DNA from: an uncultured bacterium
Lineage (GTDB): Bacteria; Bacillota; Clostridia; Lachnospirales; Lachnospiraceae
Length of the DNA: 5,159 nucleotides
Assembly (NCBI GenBank): GCA_946061355.1
Contig: CAMGRE010000163.1
Coordinates: 1-5,159, forward strand
Reading direction: 5' to 3'
Part shown: piece after piece, positions 1-5,143 of the stretch
Numbering within the stretch: position 1 is the stretch's first letter
Layout: every line of letters begins with the position of its first letter
Notes under the pieces: generated by a model
Told to the model about the DNA's origin: nothing
The model's database searches: none
The model's input: the letters and a program-made list of their open reading frames with translations, nothing else
Translations under genes and position numbers: made by a program

Positions 1-23
1 GTGTAAAGTCCGGAAACAGACCT

Positions 24-66
24 TATAATTCCCAATAATTATACTCTCTTTACTTTTATTGCGCAA
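24..66 (-). promoter_or_regulatory. Leftward sigma-A-type promoter with a palindrome over its -10 box
   Basis: On the minus strand, TTGCGC (61-66) is followed by exactly 17 nt and then a perfect TATAAT (38-43). This would start a transcript near position 31 that runs leftward out of the window, so a divergent gene probably lies just beyond the left edge. The -10 box is part of a perfect 7-bp inverted repeat, TATAATT (24-30) and AATTATA (37-43), separated by 6 bp. The repeat could be an operator or simply AT-rich coincidence. The target gene is not visible. Confidence 0.5.
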
Positions 67-120
67 GTACTGCGCTGTCTGTCATATCACAGAAAAATTG
101 TGTAAAAAAACATTTATCAG

Positions 121-149
121 TTGTGATTCTGACCGAAAAAGATTACAAT
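121..149 (+). promoter_or_regulatory. Probable sigma-A promoter of the CDF transporter gene
   Basis: TTGTGA (121-126, 4 of 6 consensus bases) is separated by 17 nt from TACAAT (144-149, 5 of 6). The predicted transcript start is near 156, giving a leader of about 27 nt before the ATG at 183. The upstream in-frame GTG at 123 falls inside the -35 box, so it should not be transcribed. This supports the downstream ATG as the true start. The call rests on motif reading only. Confidence 0.5.
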
Positions 150-171
150 ATAAAAATATTCTTTTCAATAT

Positions 172-176
172 GGAGG
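172..176 (+). promoter_or_regulatory. Ribosome binding site that fixes the CDF start
   Basis: GGAGG at 172-176 lies 6 nt before the ATG at 183. The alternative in-frame GTG at 123 has no comparable purine-rich site upstream. The ATG at 183 is therefore preferred. Confidence 0.75.
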
Positions 177-182
177 CACATC

Positions 183-1343
183 ATGGTTTCATTATTGATA
201 CATATTTTCATTAAAGATTATCAGAATACGGATTCCCCTAAAGTACGGCAGAAATACGGCATCCTAAGCGGTGCGATCGGCATTCTGTTCAATATCCTCC
301 TGTTCGGAACAAAGTTTCTGGCCGGACTGATCAGTCATTCCATCGCTATCACCGCGGACGCTTTTAACAATCTGTCCGATGCCGGTTCCTCGATCATCAC
401 ATTGGTCGGATTCAAGATGGCAGGCGAGAAACCGGATCCTCACCACCCCTTCGGCCATGGAAGGATCGAATACATATCAGGTTTTCTTGTATCTGTTATC
501 ATATTATTGATGGCAATCGAACTGCTGCGCTCATCGATCGACAAGATCCTGCATCCGTCCGGCATCGACTTTTCACCCCTGATCATCGGAATCCTGGTTC
601 TCTCGATCCTGGTCAAGCTGTATATGTTCTACTACAACCGGAAACTGAGCCGCAAAATCCAGTCCGCTGCCATGGGCGCTACCGCCATAGACAGTATCAG
701 CGATACGCTGGCCACCTCCGTTGTGTTGCTCTCAACGCTGATCGCACATTATACCGGTCTCAAGATCGACGGCTGGTGCGGCGGTGCCGTTGGCCTGTTT
801 ATTCTCTTTGCTGGTTTCAATGCTGCCAAAGATACCATCGGGCCGCTTCTGGGACAGGCTCCGGATCCCGAATTCGTCCAAAGCATCCGTGATCTGGTTA
901 TGTCCTACGACGAAGTGCTCGGTGTCCATGATCTGATCGTCCACGACTATGGTCCCGGCCGCCTCATGATCTCCCTGCATGCGGAAGTACCCGCCAAGGG
1001 CGATATCCTCCACCTGCATGATACGATTGATAATATTGAAAAAAGACTGCGTCAGGAGCTTTCCTGCGAGGCTGTCATTCACATGGATCCCATCCTGAAT
1101 GATGACGAGGAGACAAACACCCTCAAAAGCGCTGTGATGAATATCGTAAAAACGATTGACCAGAGCCTGACCATTCACGATTTCCGCATTGTAAAAGGCC
1201 CTACCCACACCAATCTCATTTTTGATGTGGTAGAGCCCTATCAGATCACTTTTCTTCCTGAGGATCTCAAATCCATGATCCAACAAAAGGTTCAGGAACT
1301 GGATCCCCGATACTTTACCGTGATTGAGGTTGACCGCCAGTAG
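183..1343 (+). CDS. Cation diffusion facilitator (CDF) transporter, probably manganese-type
   Basis: This 386-residue inner-membrane protein is predicted to export divalent metal ions in exchange for protons. The membrane part spans roughly residues 27-215. By alignment from memory with E. coli YiiP, the transport site is N62-x3-D66 in helix 2 and D170-x3-D174 in helix 5. This ND-DD set is associated with manganese-type members such as pneumococcal MntE rather than the His-containing zinc group, so the substrate is an inference. The YiiP-like loop site is also present (D85, H88, H92 in DPHHPFGHGR). A cytoplasmic ferredoxin-like domain follows at about 228-304 (HDLIVHDYG, HMDPI). A second, related module occupies about 312-384 (IHDFRIVKGPTHTN), making the protein longer than the classic 300-residue CDF. 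The start at 183 is chosen over an in-frame GTG at 123 because of the GGAGG site and promoter position. It appears monocistronic, closed by a terminator overlapping its stop codon. Confidence 0.93.
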   Translation: MVSLLIHIFIKDYQNTDSPKVRQKYGILSGAIGILFNILLFGTKFLAGLISHSIAITADAFNNLSDAGSSIITLVGFKMAGEKPDPHHPFGHGRIEYISGFLVSVIILLMAIELLRSSIDKILHPSGIDFSPLIIGILVLSILVKLYMFYYNRKLSRKIQSAAMGATAIDSISDTLATSVVLLSTLIAHYTGLKIDGWCGGAVGLFILFAGFNAAKDTIGPLLGQAPDPEFVQSIRDLVMSYDEVLGVHDLIVHDYGPGRLMISLHAEVPAKGDILHLHDTIDNIEKRLRQELSCEAVIHMDPILNDDEETNTLKSAVMNIVKTIDQSLTIHDFRIVKGPTHTNLIFDVVEPYQITFLPEDLKSMIQQKVQELDPRYFTVIEVDRQ

Positions 1344-1355
1344 GCGGTCTTTCTT
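1332..1355 (+). terminator. Intrinsic terminator overlapping the CDF stop codon
   Basis: GACCGCC (1332-1338) pairs with GGCGGTC (1343-1349) in a 7-bp GC-rich stem with a 4-nt AGTA loop, followed by TTTCTT and further T residues. The TAG stop (1341-1343) spans the loop and the first base of the 3' arm. The reverse strand has no T-tract after the stem, so this should act only for the rightward gene. Confidence 0.75.
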
Positions 1356-1357
1356 GT

Positions 1358-2197
1358 TTACATAAGATATTCACTCTTTACGAGATCATACTCGTCGTAA
1401 GGCATTGTCATCTCCTGGATTCCGGCAGCATGCGGTGACACGATATATTCGTTAATAATGATATGGAATCCCTCCTGATCCAGATACCATGTGTTGTCTG
1501 TGAGGATATCCTGGATATAGCTGTTGTAATCATCAAACAGCATACCCTCTTCCTGCTCCTGTTCCGCAAGCTTCTCTGTCAGGAACTCCGTCGTCATGCT
1601 CCGTGCCTCATCCAGATCCTTCACCACTGCTTCCAATGACAACTTCTCACCTGTCTGTGTGTCAAAGGTGTATGCCACACGCCCACTGTTGGGATGCGCA
1701 CCACCGGTAAACTCATAGCAATCCATAACAACACTGATGACCTTCTCATCAGCCCTCATGATGGAATACTCTCTTCCGGCGGAATACCCCGCCCAACTCT
1801 CCATCCATTCAGGATCCTCTTTACGCATCTCCAGATCCTCTTTCGCAAACTGCACATACTCCCGGATCGTATCCTGATAGGATACCTCCTCCTGCACAAA
1901 GAAATCATTGATCTTATTCTGCGCTTCCTCATTGCCCGGAATCGTCACCTCAACACGGTTATACTCATATGTCAGGAGCAGATAATCTTCCTCATCGCGT
2001 TCCTCCTGCTCCATCGTATCCGTGACGATCGCCGCAAACTCAGGCTCCGGTTCCTGTGCCTCGGTACTTTCCTGTGCCTCCTGCGCTGTTTCCTGTGTGA
2101 TCTCCGTTTCCGGAGCAGGCTCTTCCTTTTTTCCACAACCTGCCAGACTCACCGCAAGTAATCCCGCGATCCATATTGCTGCCCATCTCTTTTTCAT
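1358..2197 (-). CDS. DUF3298-type extracytoplasmic lipoprotein of unknown function
   Basis: This 279-residue secreted lipoprotein begins with a signal peptide: basic MKKR, a hydrophobic stretch at about 5-19, then lipobox LAGC with the lipidated cysteine at C21. Residues 22-53 form a low-complexity linker rich in Glu, Gln, Pro, Thr and Ala. The folded part starts near residue 70 and resembles a DUF4163-like region followed by DUF3298, whose signature is visible at 162-192 (GGAHPNSG, then FDTQTGEKLSL). This architecture is known in RsiV-type anti-sigma factors and PdaC deacetylases. Here there is no cytoplasmic segment, no internal transmembrane helix and no deacetylase domain, so the role is not assigned. 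Its AGGAGG site (2204-2209) lies 6 nt from the ATG, and thiN ends only 16 nt upstream, so the two are probably co-transcribed. No T-tailed terminator is seen after its stop, which sits 9 nt from the hairpin ending the convergent CDF gene. Confidence 0.85.
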   Translation of the reverse strand: MKKRWAAIWIAGLLAVSLAGCGKKEEPAPETEITQETAQEAQESTEAQEPEPEFAAIVTDTMEQEERDEEDYLLLTYEYNRVEVTIPGNEEAQNKINDFFVQEEVSYQDTIREYVQFAKEDLEMRKEDPEWMESWAGYSAGREYSIMRADEKVISVVMDCYEFTGGAHPNSGRVAYTFDTQTGEKLSLEAVVKDLDEARSMTTEFLTEKLAEQEQEEGMLFDDYNSYIQDILTDNTWYLDQEGFHIIINEYIVSPHAAGIQEMTMPYDEYDLVKSEYLM

Positions 2198-2213
2198 AAT
2201 CTTCCTCCTTTTT

Positions 2214-2867
2214 CTACTCCCACCGTGCCAGCACCAGTAGCGAACCGTCCTTCACGGAAACGGTCGCCTCTTCTCCTATAAATTCATTGCTGATCCCTTT
2301 CGGGAAACTGTTTTCCAGCACAGCATCTTGGAGCTTATATTTCAGCCCTGTTTCTGTCACACCTTTTGCATCTCCGTTCATTGCAAATACGGACAATATG
2401 CCTTCCATGGATTTTCGGAAGGAAATACTCTCATTGCAGATTACCGTAGTCATGGAAAAGGCATCCCACAGATATCCCTTTGCTCCGTTCTGCTTCAGGA
2501 ACAAAAGGCTCTGCAGATTGGCAATCGTGTGCTCCAGTCTGCCTCCCATCGCCGCATACAGATGAAATTCCTGACAGCCTGCCTGCAGTCCGTAGCGGAT
2601 TGCTGCCATCGTATCCGTATCATCCTTCTCCCTCTCCAGCCGGATCACGCAGGCGCTTTCTGACCCCTTCATTTTCCTGACCTCCGACGCGTATGGCTCC
2701 TCCAGTGAATCAAAGTCCCCAATGATCACATCCGGCGTGATCTCGAGCACCCTGCAGTACATATAACCGCCATCCACCGCGATCACAAGATCATCCTCCT
2801 TCAGAGGGATCTGCGAAATCTCGAGATCACCGGCACATATGATGATACATCTTTTGCATGTTTCCAT
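2214..2867 (-). CDS. thiN: Thiamine pyrophosphokinase (thiamine diphosphokinase)
   Basis: This cytoplasmic enzyme transfers pyrophosphate from ATP to thiamine, making the cofactor thiamine diphosphate. The 217-residue length fits bacterial Thi80/ThiN proteins. Family motifs appear in order: AVDGG (30-34), IIGDFDS (48-54), the acidic DDTDT (82-86), GGRLEHTIAN (108-117), and the C-terminal thiamine-binding region with GLKYKL (174-179) and GISNEF (191-196). The reading frame extends upstream to a TTG at 2972, but the ATG at 2867 is preferred. It has GGGAG (2877-2881) 9 nt before it, the extra 35 residues match nothing in the family, and the likely promoter lies inside that extension. The lipoprotein gene follows after 16 nt. 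The leader of about 70 nt shows no TPP-riboswitch core, so feedback regulation by TPP is not evident. Confidence 0.93.
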   Translation of the reverse strand: METCKRCIIICAGDLEISQIPLKEDDLVIAVDGGYMYCRVLEITPDVIIGDFDSLEEPYASEVRKMKGSESACVIRLEREKDDTDTMAAIRYGLQAGCQEFHLYAAMGGRLEHTIANLQSLLFLKQNGAKGYLWDAFSMTTVICNESISFRKSMEGILSVFAMNGDAKGVTETGLKYKLQDAVLENSFPKGISNEFIGEEATVSVKDGSLLVLARWE

Positions 2868-2876
2868 GTGAGTATA

Positions 2877-2881
2877 CTCCC
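2877..2881 (-). promoter_or_regulatory. Ribosome binding site that fixes the thiN start
   Basis: The minus strand reads GGGAG here, 9 nt before the ATG at 2867. This decides for a 217-residue protein over the 252-residue version from the upstream TTG. Confidence 0.7.
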
Positions 2882-2943
2882 TTTTTTGTATCTTTAATGC
2901 TAAAATAGAAGCAGGCCCGCGTAAAAGAGCCGTTATCACACCT

Positions 2944-2972
2944 ACTATATCAGAGGTCACCAAAAGAATCAA
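2944..2972 (-). promoter_or_regulatory. Probable extended -10 promoter of the thiN-lipoprotein unit
   Basis: On the minus strand, TTGATT (2967-2972) is followed by 17 nt and TATAGT (2944-2949), with an upstream TG giving an extended -10 (TGATATAGT). The predicted start is near 2937, about 70 nt before the thiN ATG. The -35 box touches the ATG of the divergent metalloprotease gene. The call rests on motif reading only. Confidence 0.5.
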
Positions 2973-3577
2973 TGAACAAACAAATGCATGGCACTTTTGT
3001 GCCGGAAAGCCATCCCGAACTTCATATTGATTATACCATTATAAAGAGTAACCGCAAAAGCTGGTCTTTATCCGTATCATCGGACGGGCTGCTGACAATG
3101 CGTATCCCGAATGTAATGTCCCTGCGATATGCCGAATCTCTTATGGCTGAAAAGCAGGACTGGATCGTAAAACAGTTTATCAAAATAAAAAAGCAACAGG
3201 AAAAACGTCCCGTCTCCAACCTGTCACAGACGCAACGCGATGCCCTGGAAAAGAGATATCGTGAAGCCGCACGCTCCTATTTCCCCGAACGGGTACAGTA
3301 TTATGCCGCCATCCTCCAGGTGACATATGGCAACATCACCATCCGTGATCAGAAAACACGCTGGGGAAGCTGCAGCAGCCGCGGCAACCTGAATTTCAAC
3401 TGGCGTCTGATGCTGGCTCCCCCAAGAGTCCTCGATTATGTCGTGGTACACGAACTCTGCCACAGGAAGCATATGGACCACTCTCCCGCTTTCTGGCAGG
3501 AGGTTGGTGATATTCTCCCTGATTACAAAGCTCTGCGCAAATGGCTCAAAGACAACGGCAGTACCCTTATCTTGTGA
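2972..3577 (+). CDS. YgjP/DUF45-family zinc metalloprotease (M48/SprT-like)
   Basis: This 201-residue soluble protein has no signal peptide or membrane segment and is predicted to be a cytoplasmic zinc-dependent peptidase. The YgjP-like fold is recognised from the N-terminal beta-rich part (about 18-50), a helical linker (about 85-115), then RWGSCSSRGNLNFNWRL (130-146) and the zinc site HELCH (160-164) with a third histidine in DHSPAFW (H170). E161 would be the catalytic base. All three zinc ligands and the glutamate are present, so it should be active, though substrates of this family are poorly known. The start is less certain than for its neighbours: GAGGT (2953-2957) lies 14 nt upstream, which is long, and a second in-frame ATG at 2984 has no better site. 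The gene diverges from thiN. Its last 11 bp overlap the 3' end of the convergent hydrolase gene, leaving no room for an ordinary terminator. Confidence 0.88.
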   Translation: MNKQMHGTFVPESHPELHIDYTIIKSNRKSWSLSVSSDGLLTMRIPNVMSLRYAESLMAEKQDWIVKQFIKIKKQQEKRPVSNLSQTQRDALEKRYREAARSYFPERVQYYAAILQVTYGNITIRDQKTRWGSCSSRGNLNFNWRLMLAPPRVLDYVVVHELCHRKHMDHSPAFWQEVGDILPDYKALRKWLKDNGSTLIL

Positions 3578-4091
3578 TATCGATCTGGCACATCTGCATC
3601 GTGGTCAGCGCCGCCTCATGGCTCTCCGGCGTCACACCGGCACAGCAGGAGGCATCGACACTGATCGGGATCTCCGGCATCACAGCCTTTAACAAAAGTG
3701 CGTTGGACACCACACAGATATCCGTACAAAGTCCTATCAGTTCAATGGCAAGTTCTTCTTTGTCATTCTCCTCCTGCAGAAGATCCGCCAGCACAACGCT
3801 TCCGAAGGTCGGCTTGTTGATGATCGTCGCCGATCCGAGGGCCGCCGCAACCTCTGCATTGATCTCCCAGCCGGGAGTATCTTCCACACAATGTACTACG
3901 GGCAGTTTCTTGCCCTCACTTGTCTCCAGATAATTCTCCGGATGGGTATCTCTCGTTGCGTACACATCCTTCGGATCATACTGTCCGATCTTTTTCACCA
4001 CATTCTGTACGATCGCCTGCGCCTCTTTTGTGCCCAGCGAACCGTCGATAAAATCCTTCTGCATATCAATCACAACCAAAACTTTTCTCAT
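3567..4091 (-). CDS. Nicotinamidase-like cysteine hydrolase (isochorismatase superfamily)
   Basis: This 174-residue cytoplasmic hydrolase probably converts nicotinamide to nicotinate and ammonia in NAD salvage. The catalytic triad is visible as D9 (VVIDMQKDF), K93 (INKPTFGS) and C126 (GLCTDICVVSNAL). A PncA-type metal site is suggested by D48 and H50 in TRDTHPEN and by H67 in VVHCVEDTPGW. Isochorismatases proper lack this metal site, so nicotinamidase is favoured over other members of the superfamily. It is a little shorter than E. coli PncA. The start at 4091 is supported by AAGGA (4101-4105) 9 nt upstream and GAGG (4096-4099) 4 nt upstream. The 3' end overlaps the convergent metalloprotease gene by 11 bp. 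It appears to have its own promoter (4189-4218). The general hydrolase call is firm; the exact substrate is inferred. Confidence 0.88.
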   Translation of the reverse strand: MRKVLVVIDMQKDFIDGSLGTKEAQAIVQNVVKKIGQYDPKDVYATRDTHPENYLETSEGKKLPVVHCVEDTPGWEINAEVAAALGSATIINKPTFGSVVLADLLQEENDKEELAIELIGLCTDICVVSNALLLKAVMPEIPISVDASCCAGVTPESHEAALTTMQMCQIDITR

Positions 4092-4125
4092 AGCTCCTCA
4101 TCCTTTCTTCCTTAAGATTTTCTTC

Positions 4126-4154
4126 GGTTTCTTTTTAGAAATATATTAGAAACC
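4126..4154 (-). repeat. Inverted repeat in the hydrolase mRNA leader
   Basis: GGTTTCT (4126-4132) and AGAAACC (4148-4154) form a perfect 7-bp inverted repeat around a 15-nt AT-rich spacer. It lies between the predicted transcript start (about 4182) and the ribosome binding site of the hydrolase gene. It could be an mRNA hairpin or a protein-binding operator. There is no adjoining T-tract, so it is not a terminator. Confidence 0.45.
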
Positions 4155-4188
4155 AGACACGAAATGTACACATTTTGCCTATATACTG

Positions 4189-4218
4189 ATTATATCAAAT
4201 GAAGTTAGTACTCTACAA
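4189..4218 (-). promoter_or_regulatory. Probable promoter of the nicotinamidase-like gene
   Basis: On the minus strand, a perfect TATAAT (4189-4194) is preceded by an 18-nt spacer and a weak TTGTAG (4213-4218, 3 of 6). The predicted start near 4182 gives a leader of about 90 nt. The -10 is strong and the -35 is poor. Confidence 0.45.
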
Positions 4219-4312
4219 GACGCGTATGTAAGGTATTAGCTTCGACTACCAACAATCCTGATCCGAAAGGATCGGGTTCTTCATAAATTACTCCCCCTCA
4301 TAGTAGTATAGT
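4219..4312. other. Structured intergenic segment, no assigned function
   Basis: This is the middle of the 305-nt gap (4092-4396) between the hydrolase and tpiA genes. It holds a stable-looking hairpin at 4257-4276, whose 8-bp arms (one G-T pair) enclose a GAAA loop on the plus strand. On the minus strand, AGGGGGAG (4291-4298) lies 6 nt before an ATG opening a 12-codon frame, 4284 down to the TAG at 4246-4248, reading MKNPILSDQDCW. A minus-strand promoter-like pair, TTGGCA (4330-4335) and TACTAT (4308-4313), lies upstream with 16-nt spacing. The mini-ORF overlaps the hairpin. I cannot tell whether this is a leader peptide, a small RNA or a chance arrangement. No known riboswitch or RNA family is recognised. 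Confidence 0.3.
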
Positions 4313-4355
4313 AAAGCGAAAAAGGAAAGTGCCAAGGCACTTTCCTTTTCGCTTT
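4313..4355. terminator. Long bidirectional terminator downstream of tpiA
   Basis: The arms AAAGCG...AAAGTGCC (4313-4333) and GGCACTTT...CGCTTT (4336-4355) are complementary over about 20 bp with one bulged A. The core stem GGAAAGTGCC/GGCACTTTCC is flanked by A-rich sequence on one side and T-rich sequence on the other. A T-tract therefore follows the core on both strands: TTTTTCGCTTT leftward and TTTTCGCTTT rightward. It begins about 41 nt past the tpiA stop and most likely ends the tpiA transcript. The rightward sense may stop stray transcription into tpiA. Confidence 0.8.
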
Positions 4356-4396
4356 GTATCTTTTTATGAAACGTTCAATTGGATTTAACACCACTG

Positions 4397-5143
4397 TTAC
4401 GCATTCACGATCTTACCGAAATCAGGCTTGAGAGATGCGCCGCCGATCAGACCGCCGTCAATGTCATCCTTGGAAAGGAGTTCTGCTGCGTTACCTGCGT
4501 TCATGGATCCGCCGTACTGGATTCTAACCGCCTCAGCTGTAGGAGCATCATAGAGATCTGCGATCGTCTCACGGATCATCTTGCATACTTCCTGAGCCTG
4601 ATCAGCTGTAGCCGTCTCGCCGGTACCGATCGCCCAGATCGGCTCGTAAGCGATAACAAGACCCTTCACCTGATCAGCTGTCACACCGTCCAGATCCCAT
4701 GTGATCTGTCTCTTGATCCACTCTGTGTAAGTACCTGCCTTGCGAAGCTCAAGTGACTCACCGCAGCAAAGGATCGGCTTCAGTCCAGAAGCAAATGCCT
4801 TCTTAACCTTCTTGTTGATCAGGATATCGTTCTCACCGAAGATATCTCTTCTCTCAGAGTGACCGATGATGATATACTCAACACCGGCTTCCTTAAGCAT
4901 CGGAGCGGAAATCTCGCCTGTAAATGCACCCTTATCTTCGATGTAGAAGTTCTCTGCACCAAGATGTACATTTGTGCCCTTGATCGCCTCAGCTACCGGT
5001 ACGATATCGATCGCAGGTACACAGTATACTACGTCTACTGCATCATTCACTACCAGATCCTTAAGTGTTCCACAAAGTTCAACTGCCTGGCTGGGAGTCA
5101 TGTTCATCTTCCAGTTACCAGCAATAATTCTTCTTCTTGCCAT
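4397..5143 (-). CDS. tpiA: Triosephosphate isomerase
   Basis: This cytoplasmic glycolytic enzyme interconverts dihydroxyacetone phosphate and glyceraldehyde 3-phosphate. The 248 residues are complete and of usual length for the (beta/alpha)8-barrel family. The catalytic residues are present: N10 and K12 (AGNWKMN), H95 in IIIGHSERR (91-99) and E167 in AYEPIWAIGTG (165-175). The phosphate-binding end carries YGGSMN (210-215) and LIGGASL (232-238). AGGAG (5153-5157) lies 9 nt before the ATG. No promoter fits in the 16 nt left before the window edge, so it is probably co-transcribed with an upstream gene, classically pgk or gap (inference). Early codons such as AGA, GCT and GGT differ from the GC-richer choices in neighbouring genes, as expected for a highly expressed gene. 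The terminator at 4313-4355 follows. Confidence 0.98.
   Translation of the reverse strand: MARRRIIAGNWKMNMTPSQAVELCGTLKDLVVNDAVDVVYCVPAIDIVPVAEAIKGTNVHLGAENFYIEDKGAFTGEISAPMLKEAGVEYIIIGHSERRDIFGENDILINKKVKKAFASGLKPILCCGESLELRKAGTYTEWIKRQITWDLDGVTADQVKGLVIAYEPIWAIGTGETATADQAQEVCKMIRETIADLYDAPTAEAVRIQYGGSMNAGNAAELLSKDDIDGGLIGGASLKPDFGKIVNA

Noticed and set aside
123..182. Upstream GTG start giving a 406-residue CDF protein
   Set aside because: There is no ribosome binding site before 123, the GTG lies in a probable -35 box, and the ATG at 183 has GGAGG at ideal spacing.
732..1286. Long reverse-strand reading frame inside the CDF gene
   Set aside because: It is a shadow of the coding frame. 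It has no family features, and the plus-strand protein is clearly a real transporter.
1332..1349. Bidirectional role for the CDF terminator
   Set aside because: On the minus strand the stem is followed by AACCTCAATC, with no T-tract.
1694..2161. Plus-strand frame across the lipoprotein gene
   Set aside because: It is a Leu/Ile/Arg-rich antisense translation without a ribosome binding site, while the minus-strand frame has a signal peptide, lipobox and DUF3298 signature.
2868..2943. TPP riboswitch in the thiN leader
   Set aside because: No CTGAGA or ACCTGA-type conserved core is present, and the leader is too short and unstructured.
2868..2972. TTG start giving a 252-residue thiamine pyrophosphokinase
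   Set aside because: The extra 35 residues do not fit the family, there is a good ribosome binding site at 2877-2881, and the likely promoter lies inside the extension.
3541..3933. Plus-strand frame across the hydrolase gene
   Set aside because: It is low-complexity Ser/Ala/Thr sequence antisense to a protein with an intact catalytic triad.
4199..4231. Plus-strand 10-codon frame MKLVLYKTRM
   Set aside because: It has no Shine-Dalgarno sequence and lies over the putative minus-strand promoter, so it is likely chance.
4219..4312. tRNA or known riboswitch in the hydrolase-tpiA gap
   Set aside because: No cloverleaf arms, T-loop consensus or recognisable aptamer core could be traced. Only one short hairpin and the terminator are clear.
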